DNA from: Fistularia commersonii
Lineage: Eukaryota > Chordata > Actinopteri > Syngnathiformes > Fistulariidae
Direction of reading: 5' to 3'
Assembly (NCBI GenBank): GCA_037954325.1
Contig: JBBMNZ010000001.1
Span: forward strand, 10,669,758 to 10,733,757
Length of the DNA stretch: 64,000 nt
Under the pieces are notes generated by a model. The model searched no databases and had not been told where the DNA came from. It worked only from the letters and a program-made list of their open reading frames with translations. This document shows, in pieces, positions 50,501-62,681 of the stretch (position 1 is the first letter of the stretch; each line of letters opens with the position of its first letter). The translations under genes were made by a program, and so were the position numbers.

Positions 50501-51926
50501 ACTGAGTAAGAACATCATGATGCTACTTAGTATCTGACATTGTTGGAGGCTTGAAGAGACAGTTTATCTTTGGGAGGTAAGAAGTATCTTTTGTATGATT
50601 ATCACAGCATTTTTATAGAACATAGAGATAAAGGTGATTCAAACGTGAGATGTATTATGTATTTATCATAATTTTCATTGCGATTTATCAAAAATTTGAG
50701 TAGGGTTTGTAACTTTTAGTTGGTTTTGATGAGACCCCTATCAGTACAACTTACAAAAATAAATATGACTTACCTTACATACAGTCATAATTTGTATTTG
50801 CATACACATATTTTTACCCTATAATCATAATGTTCATAACATTATTATACCACAATATTAACCAAATTACTTTTAATTTAAGGCAAATGTGAACCAGTTA
50901 CACTCATATGTATAAATTTAAGTGTATGATTGTGATGATAGATTTTTTTTGTTGCTGTCAAAAATTATGATATGAAGTTCAAAATCCCAGTAGAGTAAAA
51001 GGTGTACCACAAAATCATACAGGACAGAATAAGACAAGCATTTTTAGATTAGAATTATCTAATTAATTTGTTCTCAATTTGTTTCATTTTGTTGGTGGTG
51101 AATTAAACCATTGAGCTTTGGGCTGATGGCCACACAGACATACAGACATTAACTTGAACCTTGAGGAGGAGTAACAATCAGGAAATTTTAAAAAATAGTC
51201 CCTCAATGGCAAATACTGACTTTGGTTGCTTGACTCCCTGAGAACTGGTCAGTAGGCGTTTGAGCACTAAAAAATAAAAAACAACAAAAACAGTGATTAG
51301 TTCCTGGGATCTCACTGCAGAATTGGTTACTGCTGCCACAGGCTTTTCTAGATTTTTCTCACACCTTTAAATCGTTTGAGAGTGACGGCTGCTGGGATTA
51401 GCCCACTGACCCTGTGTCATGAGTGGTCCGACGGGAGCCAAGTGAGCTTGAGAAACCAGTTCTTACAGTGCACCCCTGTAAAACCAAGACAGAGCACGTG
51501 CATTTACTGGGTTATTCAAGATTAGTCACTGGACAAGTTTATAGAATTTACAAGTTAATGCTGAATTGGCACGAGAACATTTAAAAGAATGTGATTCATC
51601 GAAGTGAAAACACAGCAGTCAGTGTGATTTTGGAACTGTGTTCAGTGCTATAATTGTGATTAACATAAAACTGTAACAAGCATAGGAATAAAATGTGTAA
51701 CTGCTTCACTACTGAGTATCCATTTTGAGGCAAACTCCTCTATTAAAACTTAGTGAGGAAGGTTTTTTTAAAACCTCACTTTGTTTCAGTTACTTTTCCT
51801 GCTACTGTAACTGTTTCAGGTCATCACTCGTGATGAGATTAGCATGGGGGCCAACACATTGGCAATGTTTTGCTATTTAATCATAAAAAATTACATTGAT
51901 GATAAAATCATGATGTTGCAGGGAAG
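47522..51926. other. fam167b 3' UTR and lck upstream region
   Basis: The left part should be fam167b 3' UTR; candidate poly(A) signals are ATTAAA at 48377-48382 and AATAAA at 48892-48897. A (CA)n tract lies at 49745-49798. The right part must contain lck promoter sequence and probably a noncoding first exon, because a TTGCAG acceptor-like site ends 5 nt before the lck ATG. No protein-coding exon recognised. Confidence 0.5.
49745..49798. repeat. (CA)n microsatellite
   Basis: Interrupted CA repeat upstream of lck. Confidence 0.9.
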
Positions 51927-54900
51927 ATGGGATGTAACTGCAGTTCCGACTATTCGGACACCGACTGGATTGAGAACTTGGATGAGATATGTGAACACTG
52001 CAACTGTCCTATCGCTCCCCAGTCATGCAATCCTGTAAGTGTGCATATGCATATTTGAGTTTTTATTCTCGACTGCAGAAGTATGTCTCGGCCTAGGCAA
52101 CATTGGCCCACTGAAGTGCATGAAATTCTTGACATGAATGGCCTTGGTTATTTGTTTTGATAGTTGTGGAGATGACCACTTGAGATGCATATACACGCAT
52201 GATGTGAAATCAGTTCACGTATTGCAAACTCTGTAAGCATTAAAAAGATACATGGTTAAATAAAGTGAAGAAAATGCAAAGTAGAGAACAAAGTAAACTG
52301 TGTGGAAATGTCTCCTCACAGCGATGATGTCGATCGCTGTGAGGATAGAAACTTTTTAAAGTAACTTTGGACAGCAGAGTGGCTCATAAATGTTACTGCA
52401 GTAGAATGACAAGGAAAAACAGATACCTGTGTTATGAAGGAAGATAACAAAATACAATCTTACAAATAAAGCAGAAATGTAAAATTATTTTGACTTAGAT
52501 ATCAGATGCCAATGTGTACAAATTTGTATTTGTGCGATCTCAAAATGCATTTTGTACTTTCATCAGTACACTGACCAGCGGATTCCATACCAAACGCAAT
52601 ATACACCACCGACATCACCTTTACCAGGTAACGCAAAAAGCCATTAAACCATTTGGGGAGATCCACAGGAGTCTCTGAAAATACCTACAGTTACTTCTGC
52701 AGTGGCTGTTTCACACAAAAAAAGGAAATTACTGTGTCTGCAAAAATTATTATGAGGTCAAGTACATGGAATAATGGCACACATTTATAGAGCCCCCTTT
52801 TTAAGCCCCTAAAACTTTGCAAGTAGTATCTCAGTATTTACAAACAGGTGTGTCACAAATTCTTTACAGCCAAACTGAGACAAGTATTAACTGTGAGGAC
52901 TACATTCAGGATTCTGCATGTTTGTTCTTAAGTGGAAAACATTGCATGATTTAAGGGAGAGTTGGGGACCATTGGAATTTGGGTTGTATCAAAATTGTTA
53001 TATGTGATCAGTGAAGCTGAGTGAACATTTTTTAACAGTTTTTAGAATCCTGAAGCAATTTGGAAAAAATCAAGACACAATTGAAACCACAGACAACAAT
53101 AGGAGTAGGTTGCCTCTTAGCAGTGCTAAACAGTGCCAAGGGAGCAGTTAAGGGTTCAGTGTCTTGTTCAACAACACTTCAACAGGCTAGGAGGGGCACA
53201 GGAATCAAACCCATTTCTAATCAATTGTAACAATTTGATACCTTTTTTTCAACTCTTATCTGTAGCATTCATAGATTTGTAAAACATTCACCCTCTTACA
53301 GAGAACCTTGTAGTTGCCAAATACAGCTATGAACCCCACCATGATGGCGACCTGGGCTTTGAGAAGGGAGAAAAACTCAAGATCATCAACAAGTAAGCTG
53401 CTAATGAATATAGGAGTATCTCATGATAATAATCACGGTTATAATAATTGCACCTTATAAATTCCACTCATGATGAAAGTAGTTTCTGCAGCGACTGGGA
53501 CTTGAGTAAGGCCACAATATTCAGCAGGATAAACCTAGCATTTCCTTGCCAACTTTGCAAATATATGATGCTCCAAAAATACTCAAGAGATCCGTTGAAC
53601 TTGCTTCGCGAGGGGCCAGCATCATTGACTTGCATTATTTACAGTTTATCTCTGTAGATACGCTTGTGTGTGTGCCTTCACGTCCACATTTCCTGTCTCT
53701 CTCTCTCTATCTGTTGTTGATTACGAGTAAAATATTTCTACCAAGTAAATTTATTTTTAGTGACCAAGATATTAAAAAAATTACACTTCTACTTCTGCTC
53801 ATCTGGAGATGAATGTTATGCACTTTGCACATTTATATGCCACCTTTGTTTCAGATTCACAAAAATGTACACAAAACATCTGAAATAATTGATACTATGG
53901 TGCTTGACATAGTATTAAATGTATGCCATTTTTAGTTCTAGTAAAAGCAATGACTACTTATATATATTGTTCCAAAAATCAGATGTGCAGGGACCTTTAC
54001 TCGTTACGTGATTTAACAGTGATAAAAAGACCACACTGGTTATCCCCTAAGGATCTGAATACTCCCCATAGTGTCGTTGTTCTTAAGAATGGATAAACAG
54101 GAACATCACCAACACAAATACAATCAAGGTTTGATTAATATTAATGATTAATGGAGGCACAGTGGCGGCGTTAGTGATTCTGCAAACAATGAGAAGGTTT
54201 CTCGTTCAAGTCCAACACGAGGTGCGGGGAGTGCATGTTCTCACCCATTAAATCAAACAGTGTTGCTATGAAAATGCAATCAAGTTCAGTGTTCCTCTTC
54301 TCTTGCACAACTTCTGAGTTAAGGGCTGACTAATAGAATAAGCTTACCCACCCTAAAAGTGTGCTGAGATGCATGTTATGCAGTCAACACAAGTAAACAC
54401 TTCCCTGTGGACTACTATTGTGTGTGTGTTTGTGTGTGTGTGTGGGTGTGTGCGTGTATCTGTGTGTGTGTATGTGTGTGTGTGTTGGGGGGGACATGGA
54501 GATAGTTGCTTAGGCACACCAATTCATTTCAAATATATCCACACTAATCTGAGTCGCAACAAATATTTGATTCATTTTTCATCTTACTGTTGTCTCTTTT
54601 GAATACCAGGGATGATCCTGAGTGGTATTTGGCAGAATCTCTCACAACAGGCCAGAGAGGATACATTCCATACAACTTTGTGGCAATGAACACAGTGGAA
54701 ACTGAACCGTATGTCAAACAGGAAATAAAATGATATGATGTCAACACCATCTCATAAAATGCATACGTTGTCTCGAAAAGAGGGGAAGTGGTTAGTTAGC
54801 GTAAAGCGAACTTTGGCTTTTTCTGCAGGTGGTTTTTTAAAAACATTTCTAGAGACGATGCTGTGAGGCTCCTTCTTGCTCCAGGGAACACACAAGGTTC

Positions 54901-57900
54901 ATTCTTGATTCGAGAAAGTGAGACAACCCCAGGTGAACTGATGCTTATGTGATCTACATTTTGTATAATTTTAGTGGATGTTTCATTTAAAATCAAGCTG
55001 GAAACCGTTGGTAACCTTTTTCTCTCCCCACTGTTATTTTTAGAAAAAACTATCCCCTCCCAACAGCAATGTGATAGCTAATAATGTAAATATGGAACAT
55101 ACTTTATACTCTCTATCACTGCTGGCCACAGTGTCCACATTCATTGGATCACAACCAATAACAGTCCCAAATGCTCCCCTGGCATTTTGCAAACCTAAAC
55201 TATAAGTGGTCTACTTACGATTCTAACTAAATCTAGTGTTACTTTAAAAGAGAAATTACAATTTTCGGATTTCAATTGTGTTACTATTTTAGTTAAAGTC
55301 TTCATGAATTAACTCCCAAGTACTTCCTTTATGTTCCAGGGTCATATTCTTTATCAGTCAGGGACTTGGACTACAACTCTGGGGAAGGAGTCAAGCACTA
55401 CAGGATCCGCAACTTGGACAATGGTGGATTCTATATCACAGCCAAGATTTCATTTAATTCACTGAAGGAGCTTATCCAGCATCACTCACGTGGGTAGCCT
55501 GTGTACATATCATAAAAGTTGCATCTTCATTAGAAAACACTGTTGTCCCATACTTTACTTGGCTCCATACAGGTGAGGCAGATGGTCTATGCAGAAAGCT
55601 GGAGAAGCCATGTCAATCAAGAGTGCCACAGAAACCCTGGTGGCAGGATGAATGGGAGATTCCGCGGGAGTCCTTGAAATTGGAGCGCAAGCTTGGAGCA
55701 GGCCAGTTTGGTGAGGTCTGGATGGGTGAGTGAGCTTTTTAAATGAACTTTTTGTTTTCATAGGAAGGAAGTATAACATAATGATGAATAACAAAACTGC
55801 AAAACGTGTAAAACAGCCCAACTGCTCAATCTAGTGGGCGGGTTGAATGAAACTCTGTTTGGGAAACCTTTTCTGGGGTGTTCACCCGCTGTGTGCTTAA
55901 ATTTTTTCTCCAAAAGAATCTTAGCTGTAAGCATTTTTAGTTGGTTGACTGGAGAATAATGTGAGGTATTAACCCTGTCAAGCACCATAACTCAAACAAC
56001 GTACATATAACTTTCAAAAGAATTTGTGGAATTATGGAATTTTCCAGCAACAATAGATGAACTAGAATAGGTGTCTTTTCTTTCTTTGAATTGTTACAAT
56101 GAACATGATTAGATAATAAGTGAGAGCTCAAAGATGATTAGTACAGGCCAGGTATCATTCAACAGATTTACAATGTCTTTCTTTATTTCATCACTTTTTA
56201 ACCAAAAACATCCGTAGTAAACCACTGAATTAGTTCAAAACATGGTGAGCCATTGATTAATTTAATGTGATCTCTCTAACCACACTTAAACACCTGCTCT
56301 GGGACATAATTCAGTGATGGGTACATTTGGGTACATAGCACATTTTGTTTGTGATAATGTATGAACAAAATCTGTTATATGCCTGTTTGTGACTTAAAAA
56401 ACCATTCAAGACCTGACTGGAGGTCACATGGCTCCAAGGGATGTACGCAATTCATCAGAATTTGCTACTATTATTGATACAGTGTATCATGGTCCTTACA
56501 CGATATGCATTGTGCATACGCAAGTCAAATTGAATTCACAATTTTTCACTATTGATATTCAGGTGTCTACAATAATGACAGAAAGGTGGCAATTAAAAAT
56601 CTGAAGATGGGCACGATGTCTGTGAATGACTTCTTGGAAGAAGCCAACATGATGAAGAACTTGCAACATCCACGTCTTGTCCGCCTTTTTGCAGTGGTGA
56701 CCCAAGAACCAATCTATATTGTTACTGAATTCATGGAAAATGGTAGGTAGACATACATTGTTGGACTACTATTCAATTTATTTGAAATACTGGCTAATAT
56801 GTGGTAATTTGAAGTCTTGCTAAAAATATCATAAAAAAGAAATTCGGTTTATTATTACATCAAAAAGTAGTCTCTGTAATCATTTTCTGTTGCAGCAATT
56901 ACAAAAAATGTCTCAGCATGTCTGATATAAACACTGTCTTAAAACTGCAACTCTGCAATCCTGTACACCAGTGGTTCCCAACCCCTGAGCCGCGGACTGG
57001 TACCGGTCCGTGGATAAATTGGTACCAGGTCGCACAAGAAATAATCAATTATTTCCGTTGGATTTATTATCTGAGTCGGAACAATCTTTATTTTGAAAAA
57101 TCTTTTATTTTAAAAAATTACCGGAATCACTCGGTTACATCTCACATTTGAGCGCCAAAAATGTAACCCACAAGCGACCAAAATGAGAAAAAAACAGACA
57201 TCTTTTCAAAGGGGAAAAGGTGGATCCACAAAGTGGATTCACGTTTATTATTATAGTCACAATAAAAACAATCCACGTGTACCGCAACCCCCCACCCCAC
57301 CCCGGTCCGTGGTAAAATTGTCAAGCGTTGACCAGTCCGCGGTGATAAAAAGGTTGGGGACCACTGCTGTACAACACTCATACAGTCATCAGGGCAATCT
57401 GTGCCTCAGATAGATACAAAGAAACTCTCAATGCCGTGTCATGAGTACTCAGGATCAACCATGATCTGACCTCAGACAGCAGGTACTAGAGTTCAACCCA
57501 GAACAAAAGACCATGTGTTACACCCTCCTCATGAGTCATATTTCATATGTACTATTGCCCTCATCCAGAATCACATCCACCTCCATGTTTATATGGGTTT
57601 TACAGGCGCTCAGAGATCAAATGTGAGAGAATCTACACAAACGGAGCCGTGGCTTAGGAAAAGCATTTTGCATGGTGGCGCAATGGTTAGCACTTCAGCC
57701 TCACAGTACGAGGGACCCTGGTTCGATTCCGACCAGGGGACCTTTCTGTGTGGAGTTTGCGTCCTCCGGTTTCCTCCCCACAGTCCAAAAATATGCAGGT
57801 TGATTAGAAAAAAATGGGAATATTGCCCCAAATGAATGAGTTGTCTATATATGTGGCCGTGCGATTGACTGGCAACCAATCCAGGAAGTACCCCGCCTCT

Positions 57901-60900
57901 CGCCCGATGACAGCTGGGATAGGCTCCAGCATCCCCTTCGACCCTGAGTGCAGGGTAAGCTGAAGAAGATGGATGGATAGAAGTGACTTGGCTTCTTGCA
58001 GTTCAAAGCAAATATGAACTTTCACTTGCTTTCCAGGTGCAAACACATCTTTAATGTTTTCTCACCAAGGGAAATCTCTTATGGTGGGTGTGAAAACTCT
58101 AAAACTAGCATTTAAATAGGAGAAGGTGATTCAACGGGTTATTGTTCCCTGAGACCCCTTAGGGATACTTGGCTTTTTCCGAGTGTGTTGTACACAGATA
58201 CCTCCTCATATACAAATGCATTTGATTGACGCATGCTGATGTACTGTGGTTCGAGCACTAAACTGAAATTACTACAGCAGTGGCAGTTTGCTGAATGTCT
58301 TATCAGTAGATCTTCCTCATTTCATTTTCATCTTGGCAAAAAAAGTGCATGTGGAATTACTGCAAATCAAAAACATATGCAATAAAGAGGGGAATGTGGT
58401 AACAGCTGCAAAATACTCTCCATACTGCAATTATTATTACACCCAAATGGCACTCATAGAGAGAAAGGAATACAGATGTAGAGGGAACAATAGCAAAATG
58501 AGAAGCGATGTTGTCACAAACACAACAACGCCCTCATTGCTGAACTGAATGGAAAGCCTTTGTATAGTCTTCTTTGAGTGGCCTGTAAACCACCGGCAGC
58601 AACTCTACATGAGCCTGCCTCTTTGTCTGGGGTCCACGTGTGGAAAGGAACTGTTGTCCGTTGTTGAGTGAAAGGGTGGCTCGGAGTTCCCATATTTTCA
58701 GCTTGTTCTTTACCTTTTTGATCAAAGAGAACAGATATTGAAAATAACAGGAGTGTCATCACAGCTTCCTGTTGCAACCTTGTTGAAAAGCGTAAGCCTT
58801 TGGCGGTCAGGCTTCAATAGCAGTCTTCCTGACTGAAGTTAAGGGCAGCAAATTCCTCTACTGTCCTGGCTCAGCCATTTTCCTTAAACTGTTTCCTTTG
58901 GTTTGACTTGTTGGCCAGCAAGCAGAGTTATTGTTCTGTCCCAATCAAGCTCAACAAAGTCTCCCTTACTGGAGATGACTGTCAGAGAGTACGCGTCAAC
59001 ATGACTGATGTTCTGTGTACTTCCTCAGATTGTGTATGTTCCCTGAATTGGACTGCTATTTTTGTCAAACCAAGTCTATTTATGACTTTTAGCAAATAGA
59101 GAGTTTATTTCAAGGGGAATTTGAATTACTCAAATGAACAACACTACATTGTAATTTCCAGCTTCATCCTCTGTACTTTAAGAGAAGTTGACAGTAATCT
59201 ATACTTACTTAGTTAATGCAAGAAAAGATATAAGTTGAATGTCCTGTTTACAGGAAGCCTGGTGGATTTCCTGAAAACACCAGCGGGAGGTAATTTGCCA
59301 ATGAACACATTAATCATCATGGCGTCTCAGGTATGGTGTCTCTCCTTTCTCTTAATGTCTTTGTGCTATTGTCTTTGCACTCCTTTCACCCAATTTACAA
59401 TGTTACTTGTCTTTAATTTTTCCATTGAATTATTTTTCTCGAATTTAATAGATTGAAAAATATATCATCATTGCCCTGTGTGTGATTCTGATAGTCTAGA
59501 TACTTTGAATGTTATGGCAGCACACCTGTAAATGTGCATGTATAAATCTTTTTGTGTGAAGAATGGGGTTCAAAACCGTCTCACTGGCAACTTCCAATTT
59601 GACCCAATGTAACTTTTTTCTATTAATTTAAAACATGTCAAGCTACAGTGCCAGACTAAAACTAAAAGTGTAATATAGACTCCCCACTTAATTTGTCCTT
59701 ATATTTTATACAGTTAAATGCTCTTCTGATACAAACCACAAAGCTAGAGACTGTAGATTCAAAATCTTAGACGCAAAATTGAAATCCACAGATGGTTTGG
59801 AGCTTGGCTTTAAGAGGTAGAAGAACTAAGACAGTGGGGAAAACCTATTTTCCAAAAAGACTATTTCAAGCCCTCTTCCATGCACCAAAAGCATTTCAGG
59901 AAAAATGTCTGAGCAAGTAACTAATAATTTTTCTGATGGGCCACACAGTTCAAATGATTAATGACTCTACTTCTGCCAAAGCACATTGTACCTTCTCTAA
60001 ATATTTATGTAAACTTGCATATACATGTATTCAAGGGAATTTCAGCTTTTACCGAAGTTAATCAAAGACTTCAATTGCTGTACTCAATGTCTTACAAGTA
60101 TAACAAATACAGAGTTAGTAATTCATACTACAATATAAGAAATGGAATGGGCTTCCAGATTTCCTATGGGGGATTCATGACAATGACTGAGGTTTATGAA
60201 ATACCCGGACATTCAAACATGTTTATGACAAGGCTGCATGGGCTAATGGCACATGGAAAACATATTCTTTTGAGGTCCAAAATATGCATCACTAACTAGT
60301 AAACGAAACCGCTTATGAACTAAAACTGATGGATTCTATATATCATCTGTATGTCCTCAACGAGATAATTCACACTCCAGATGTCTTATACATTGGATAC
60401 AGCATCGGTTTTCTTTTGAGTTAAGCCCTCTTTACATGGAAATGACCAAGCCGGTGGCAGTCATTTCTCAAAAATAAACAGATATTAAAAAAAAGGGGGG
60501 TTAAAGGTGCATAACTTGGAGTATGAGGAAGCACAACCAGCCACAACTCATCGGGCACAGACAGGCATTTAGGTGGAGTACATGGGTGGAGAAGAGAGAC
60601 AGAGGATGTGCCAAATTGACCTGGGGAAGTGATCACTCCCTTTTGTGGAGACTTTTTTGTTCCATCCAACACACGTAAGCTCAAGCTGTATCTTGTGTCT
60701 GGTTTGGGGTCTGTTTTATGCTGTCCTCTGCAGGTGGCAGATGGCATGGCTTTCCTTGAGCAGAAAAAATACATTCATCGGGACCTCCGAGCAGCAAATA
60801 TTCTCGTGTCTAATGACCTCATCTGTAAAGTTGCTGACTTTGGCCTTGCAAGACTCATTGCGGACAGTGAATACACTGCCAGAGAAGGTGAAAACAAAGA

Positions 60901-61526
60901 CAACTGTGATAATTTCTTTTTGGTCTTTTGAACTGCAAGAACATTATTAAGGTCATATAGACATGTAAGGTGAAAGAAGGATTTGTAAAATGTCAAGTTC
61001 CAATACTGGGATTTAATATGCCTTACACCATCTGTGCAGTAGCTCCATGATTCCTTTTGCCCCTTTTCATAGGTGCAAAGTTTCCTATTAAATGGACTGC
61101 CCCAGAGGCTATTAACTATGGAACCTTTTCCATCAAGTCTGATGTGTGGTCATTTGGGATCCTCCTGACAGAAATAGTGACATATGGACGCATACCTTAT
61201 CCAGGTAGTTACTCATTTGTCAGCACTGTATAACGGTTCTCTGACACAACAAGTTCATTATGTGACCACGTGATAATCATTGCATGAATTGTAATAGCCA
61301 AAATTATTTCTTCCAATGATTTCCTTTAGGCATGTCCAACCCTGAGGTGATCCAAAACCTGGAGCGGGGCTACAGAATGCCACGACCAGAAACCTGTTCA
61401 GATGGGTTGTATGATATTATGAGTCTGTGCTGGAGTGAAAACCCAGACAACAGGCCCACTTTCGAGTACCTGAGAAGTGTTCTGGAAGACTTTTTCACCG
61501 CCACAGAGAGACAGTACCAGGAGTAG
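51927..61526 (+). CDS. lck: Lymphocyte-specific tyrosine-protein kinase Lck, complete
   Basis: Src-family kinase that starts T-cell-receptor signalling on the inner face of the plasma membrane. Twelve coding exons: 51927-52034, 52567-52627, 53302-53392, 54610-54708, 54829-54932, 55340-55489, 55573-55725, 56563-56742, 59254-59330, 60734-60887, 61073-61204, 61330-61526; 1506 nt, 501 aa (human LCK 509). MGCNCSS carries the myristoylated Gly2 and palmitoylated Cys3/Cys5. C22-x-x-C25 (EICEHCNCP) is the zinc clasp that binds CD4/CD8 tails, which separates LCK from BLK, LYN and HCK. SH3 about 59-115; SH2 from W121 with phosphotyrosine-binding R148 (FLIRES); kinase domain with GAGQFG, K267, HRD at 356-358, DFG at 376-378, activation-loop Y388 (ADSEYTAREG) and inhibitory tail Y499 (TERQYQE). 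All key residues are present. Between fam167b and hdac1, as in human 1p35. Intron 8 holds a hAT MITE and a SINE. Confidence 0.97.
54151..54250 (+). mobile_element. SINE head fragment in lck intron 3
   Basis: tRNA-like head (GGCACAGTGGCGGCGTTAGT, then a degenerate B box CGTTCAAGTCC) followed by GTGCATGTTCTCACCC; truncated. Confidence 0.6.
54420..54491. repeat. (TG)n microsatellite in lck intron 3
   Basis: Interrupted TG repeat ending in a short G run, about 120 bp before lck coding exon 4. Confidence 0.9.
56969..57366. mobile_element. hAT MITE, 398 bp, in lck intron 8
   Basis: Terminal inverted repeats CAGTGGTTCCCAACC and GGTTGGGGACCACTG (one mismatch over 15 bp). An 8-bp flanking duplication reads CTGTACAC (56961-56968) and CTGTACAA (57367-57374), one mismatch. 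CCGCGGACTGG also recurs inverted near each end. No transposase is encoded. A different hAT family from the element at 4071-4735. Confidence 0.88.
57668..57980 (+). mobile_element. tRNA-derived SINE, best-preserved copy, in lck intron 8
   Basis: tRNA-like head with A-box-like TGGCGCAATGGTTAG and B-box GGTTCGATTCC (57720-57730). Then CCTTTCTGTGTGGAGTTTGC, TTTCCTCCCCACAGTCC, GCAACCAATCCAGGAAGTAC, CAGCTGGGATAGGCTCCAGC and a GATGGATGGATAG end. This full layout serves as the reference for the other copies in the window. The tail resembles fish LINE 3' ends, which would supply the mobilising enzyme (inference). Confidence 0.85.
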
Positions 61527-61696
61527 GACTTATAAGACATACACTTAATCAATATATTCAAACCAAATACTGTCTTGGTGCCCATTATCAAGATGTTAAT
61601 ATGCTCTGAATGTTGCTTTGAATTTTTTTTCCTTTGTACGTTGTTTTATTCTTAGAGTTACTCCTGGCAGACCAACAAAGCATAAAATGAACTATA

Positions 61697-61702
61697 AATA
61701 AA
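61697..61702 (+). terminator. Candidate lck polyadenylation signal
   Basis: AATAAA about 170 nt after the lck stop codon; a second AATAAA lies about 35 nt further on. Usage not shown. Confidence 0.55.
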
Positions 61703-62681
61703 ATCAGAATTATGACTGTTTTGTTTCATAATAAATACACTGTCACATATATAATAAATGGGATAGGGGCACGTGGTAGATGAACATCAAATTGCTCCAA
61801 AAGGTATGGACCAACAGCTTGCATGACACCATACTGCCATACGAGCTGACTGCCAAGGAATCAAAAAAATGTCAAATTGATGTATTTTGTTTTATGTAGA
61901 ACTAAAATGTATTACATTGTCTGCTCCAGCGTAGTGTTAGCATTATTTTCGACTGATATCGACCTACCTAAAATACTGTTAAGCAAAGATAGACTCGAAA
62001 TATACATCATCAATGACAGAAAAGACATCTTCCTGCAGAAACAGTACTCTGAACATCAAAAATAACTACTTGTTAATAGAATAGAATAGAATAGAATAGA
62101 ATAGAATAGAATAGAATAGAATAGAATAGTCCTTGCAGAGGACAAGTGAACATTGAACAAAACTTTTCAGCTTTGTAAAATGCTAAAAAGCAGTAAAAAG
62201 TAATGTGCATAGGTACTGTATATGAAGTATCAATTACTTATAAGGGTTATTCAATTGTTATTGGGCAAAAAACATACAAGGCAGAAAATGTTCAGCTTAA
62301 AATTGTTTCAATATTGTCATCATTTCATTATTAATATTATTAAATGGTGACCATAGGTGATTTCCCATTATAATTGAACAGCTTTTCATTGTTAACCAGT
62401 AATGATGATACAATAGGGTTATCTTTAAGAAATGCGGTATTGCAATAAGCTTTTCATCCGGGCTAGGCACGAGGCATTGCACAGTGCTCTACATACAAAG
62501 GACTCACGTGAAACCTCTTCGACTACCGTAACACGGCACAAAACATGTGATGGTCTTTGAATTACCGCCTCCTGGCGGAACCAGCTTTCATTGCATTCCA
62601 TCGATCGGTCACGATACAAACCGTCAGCCTCCCGTAGCTGTTGTCTCGCGGCGTGAAGAAGGCTAACCATTAAGGACCAAA
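61703..62681. other. lck-hdac1 intergenic region with hdac1 promoter
   Basis: About 1 kb between two co-oriented genes. It contains a pentanucleotide microsatellite (62075-62129). The last 200 bp, richer in CpG, should hold the hdac1 promoter and 5' UTR. No TATA box is apparent at the expected place. Confidence 0.5.
62075..62129. repeat. (AATAG)11 microsatellite
   Basis: Eleven perfect AATAG units between lck and hdac1. Confidence 0.95.

Noticed and set aside
57668..57740. Possible tRNA gene (A-box and B-box like sequence)
   Set aside because: It is the head of a SINE: sequence continues into the SINE body and the cloverleaf is not maintained.
51927..61526. Call as blk, given tdh and mtmr9 as neighbours
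   Set aside because: The zinc-clasp CxxC after the MGCxC start and the WIENLDEIC context are Lck features, and fam167b and hdac1 flank it as they flank LCK in human.
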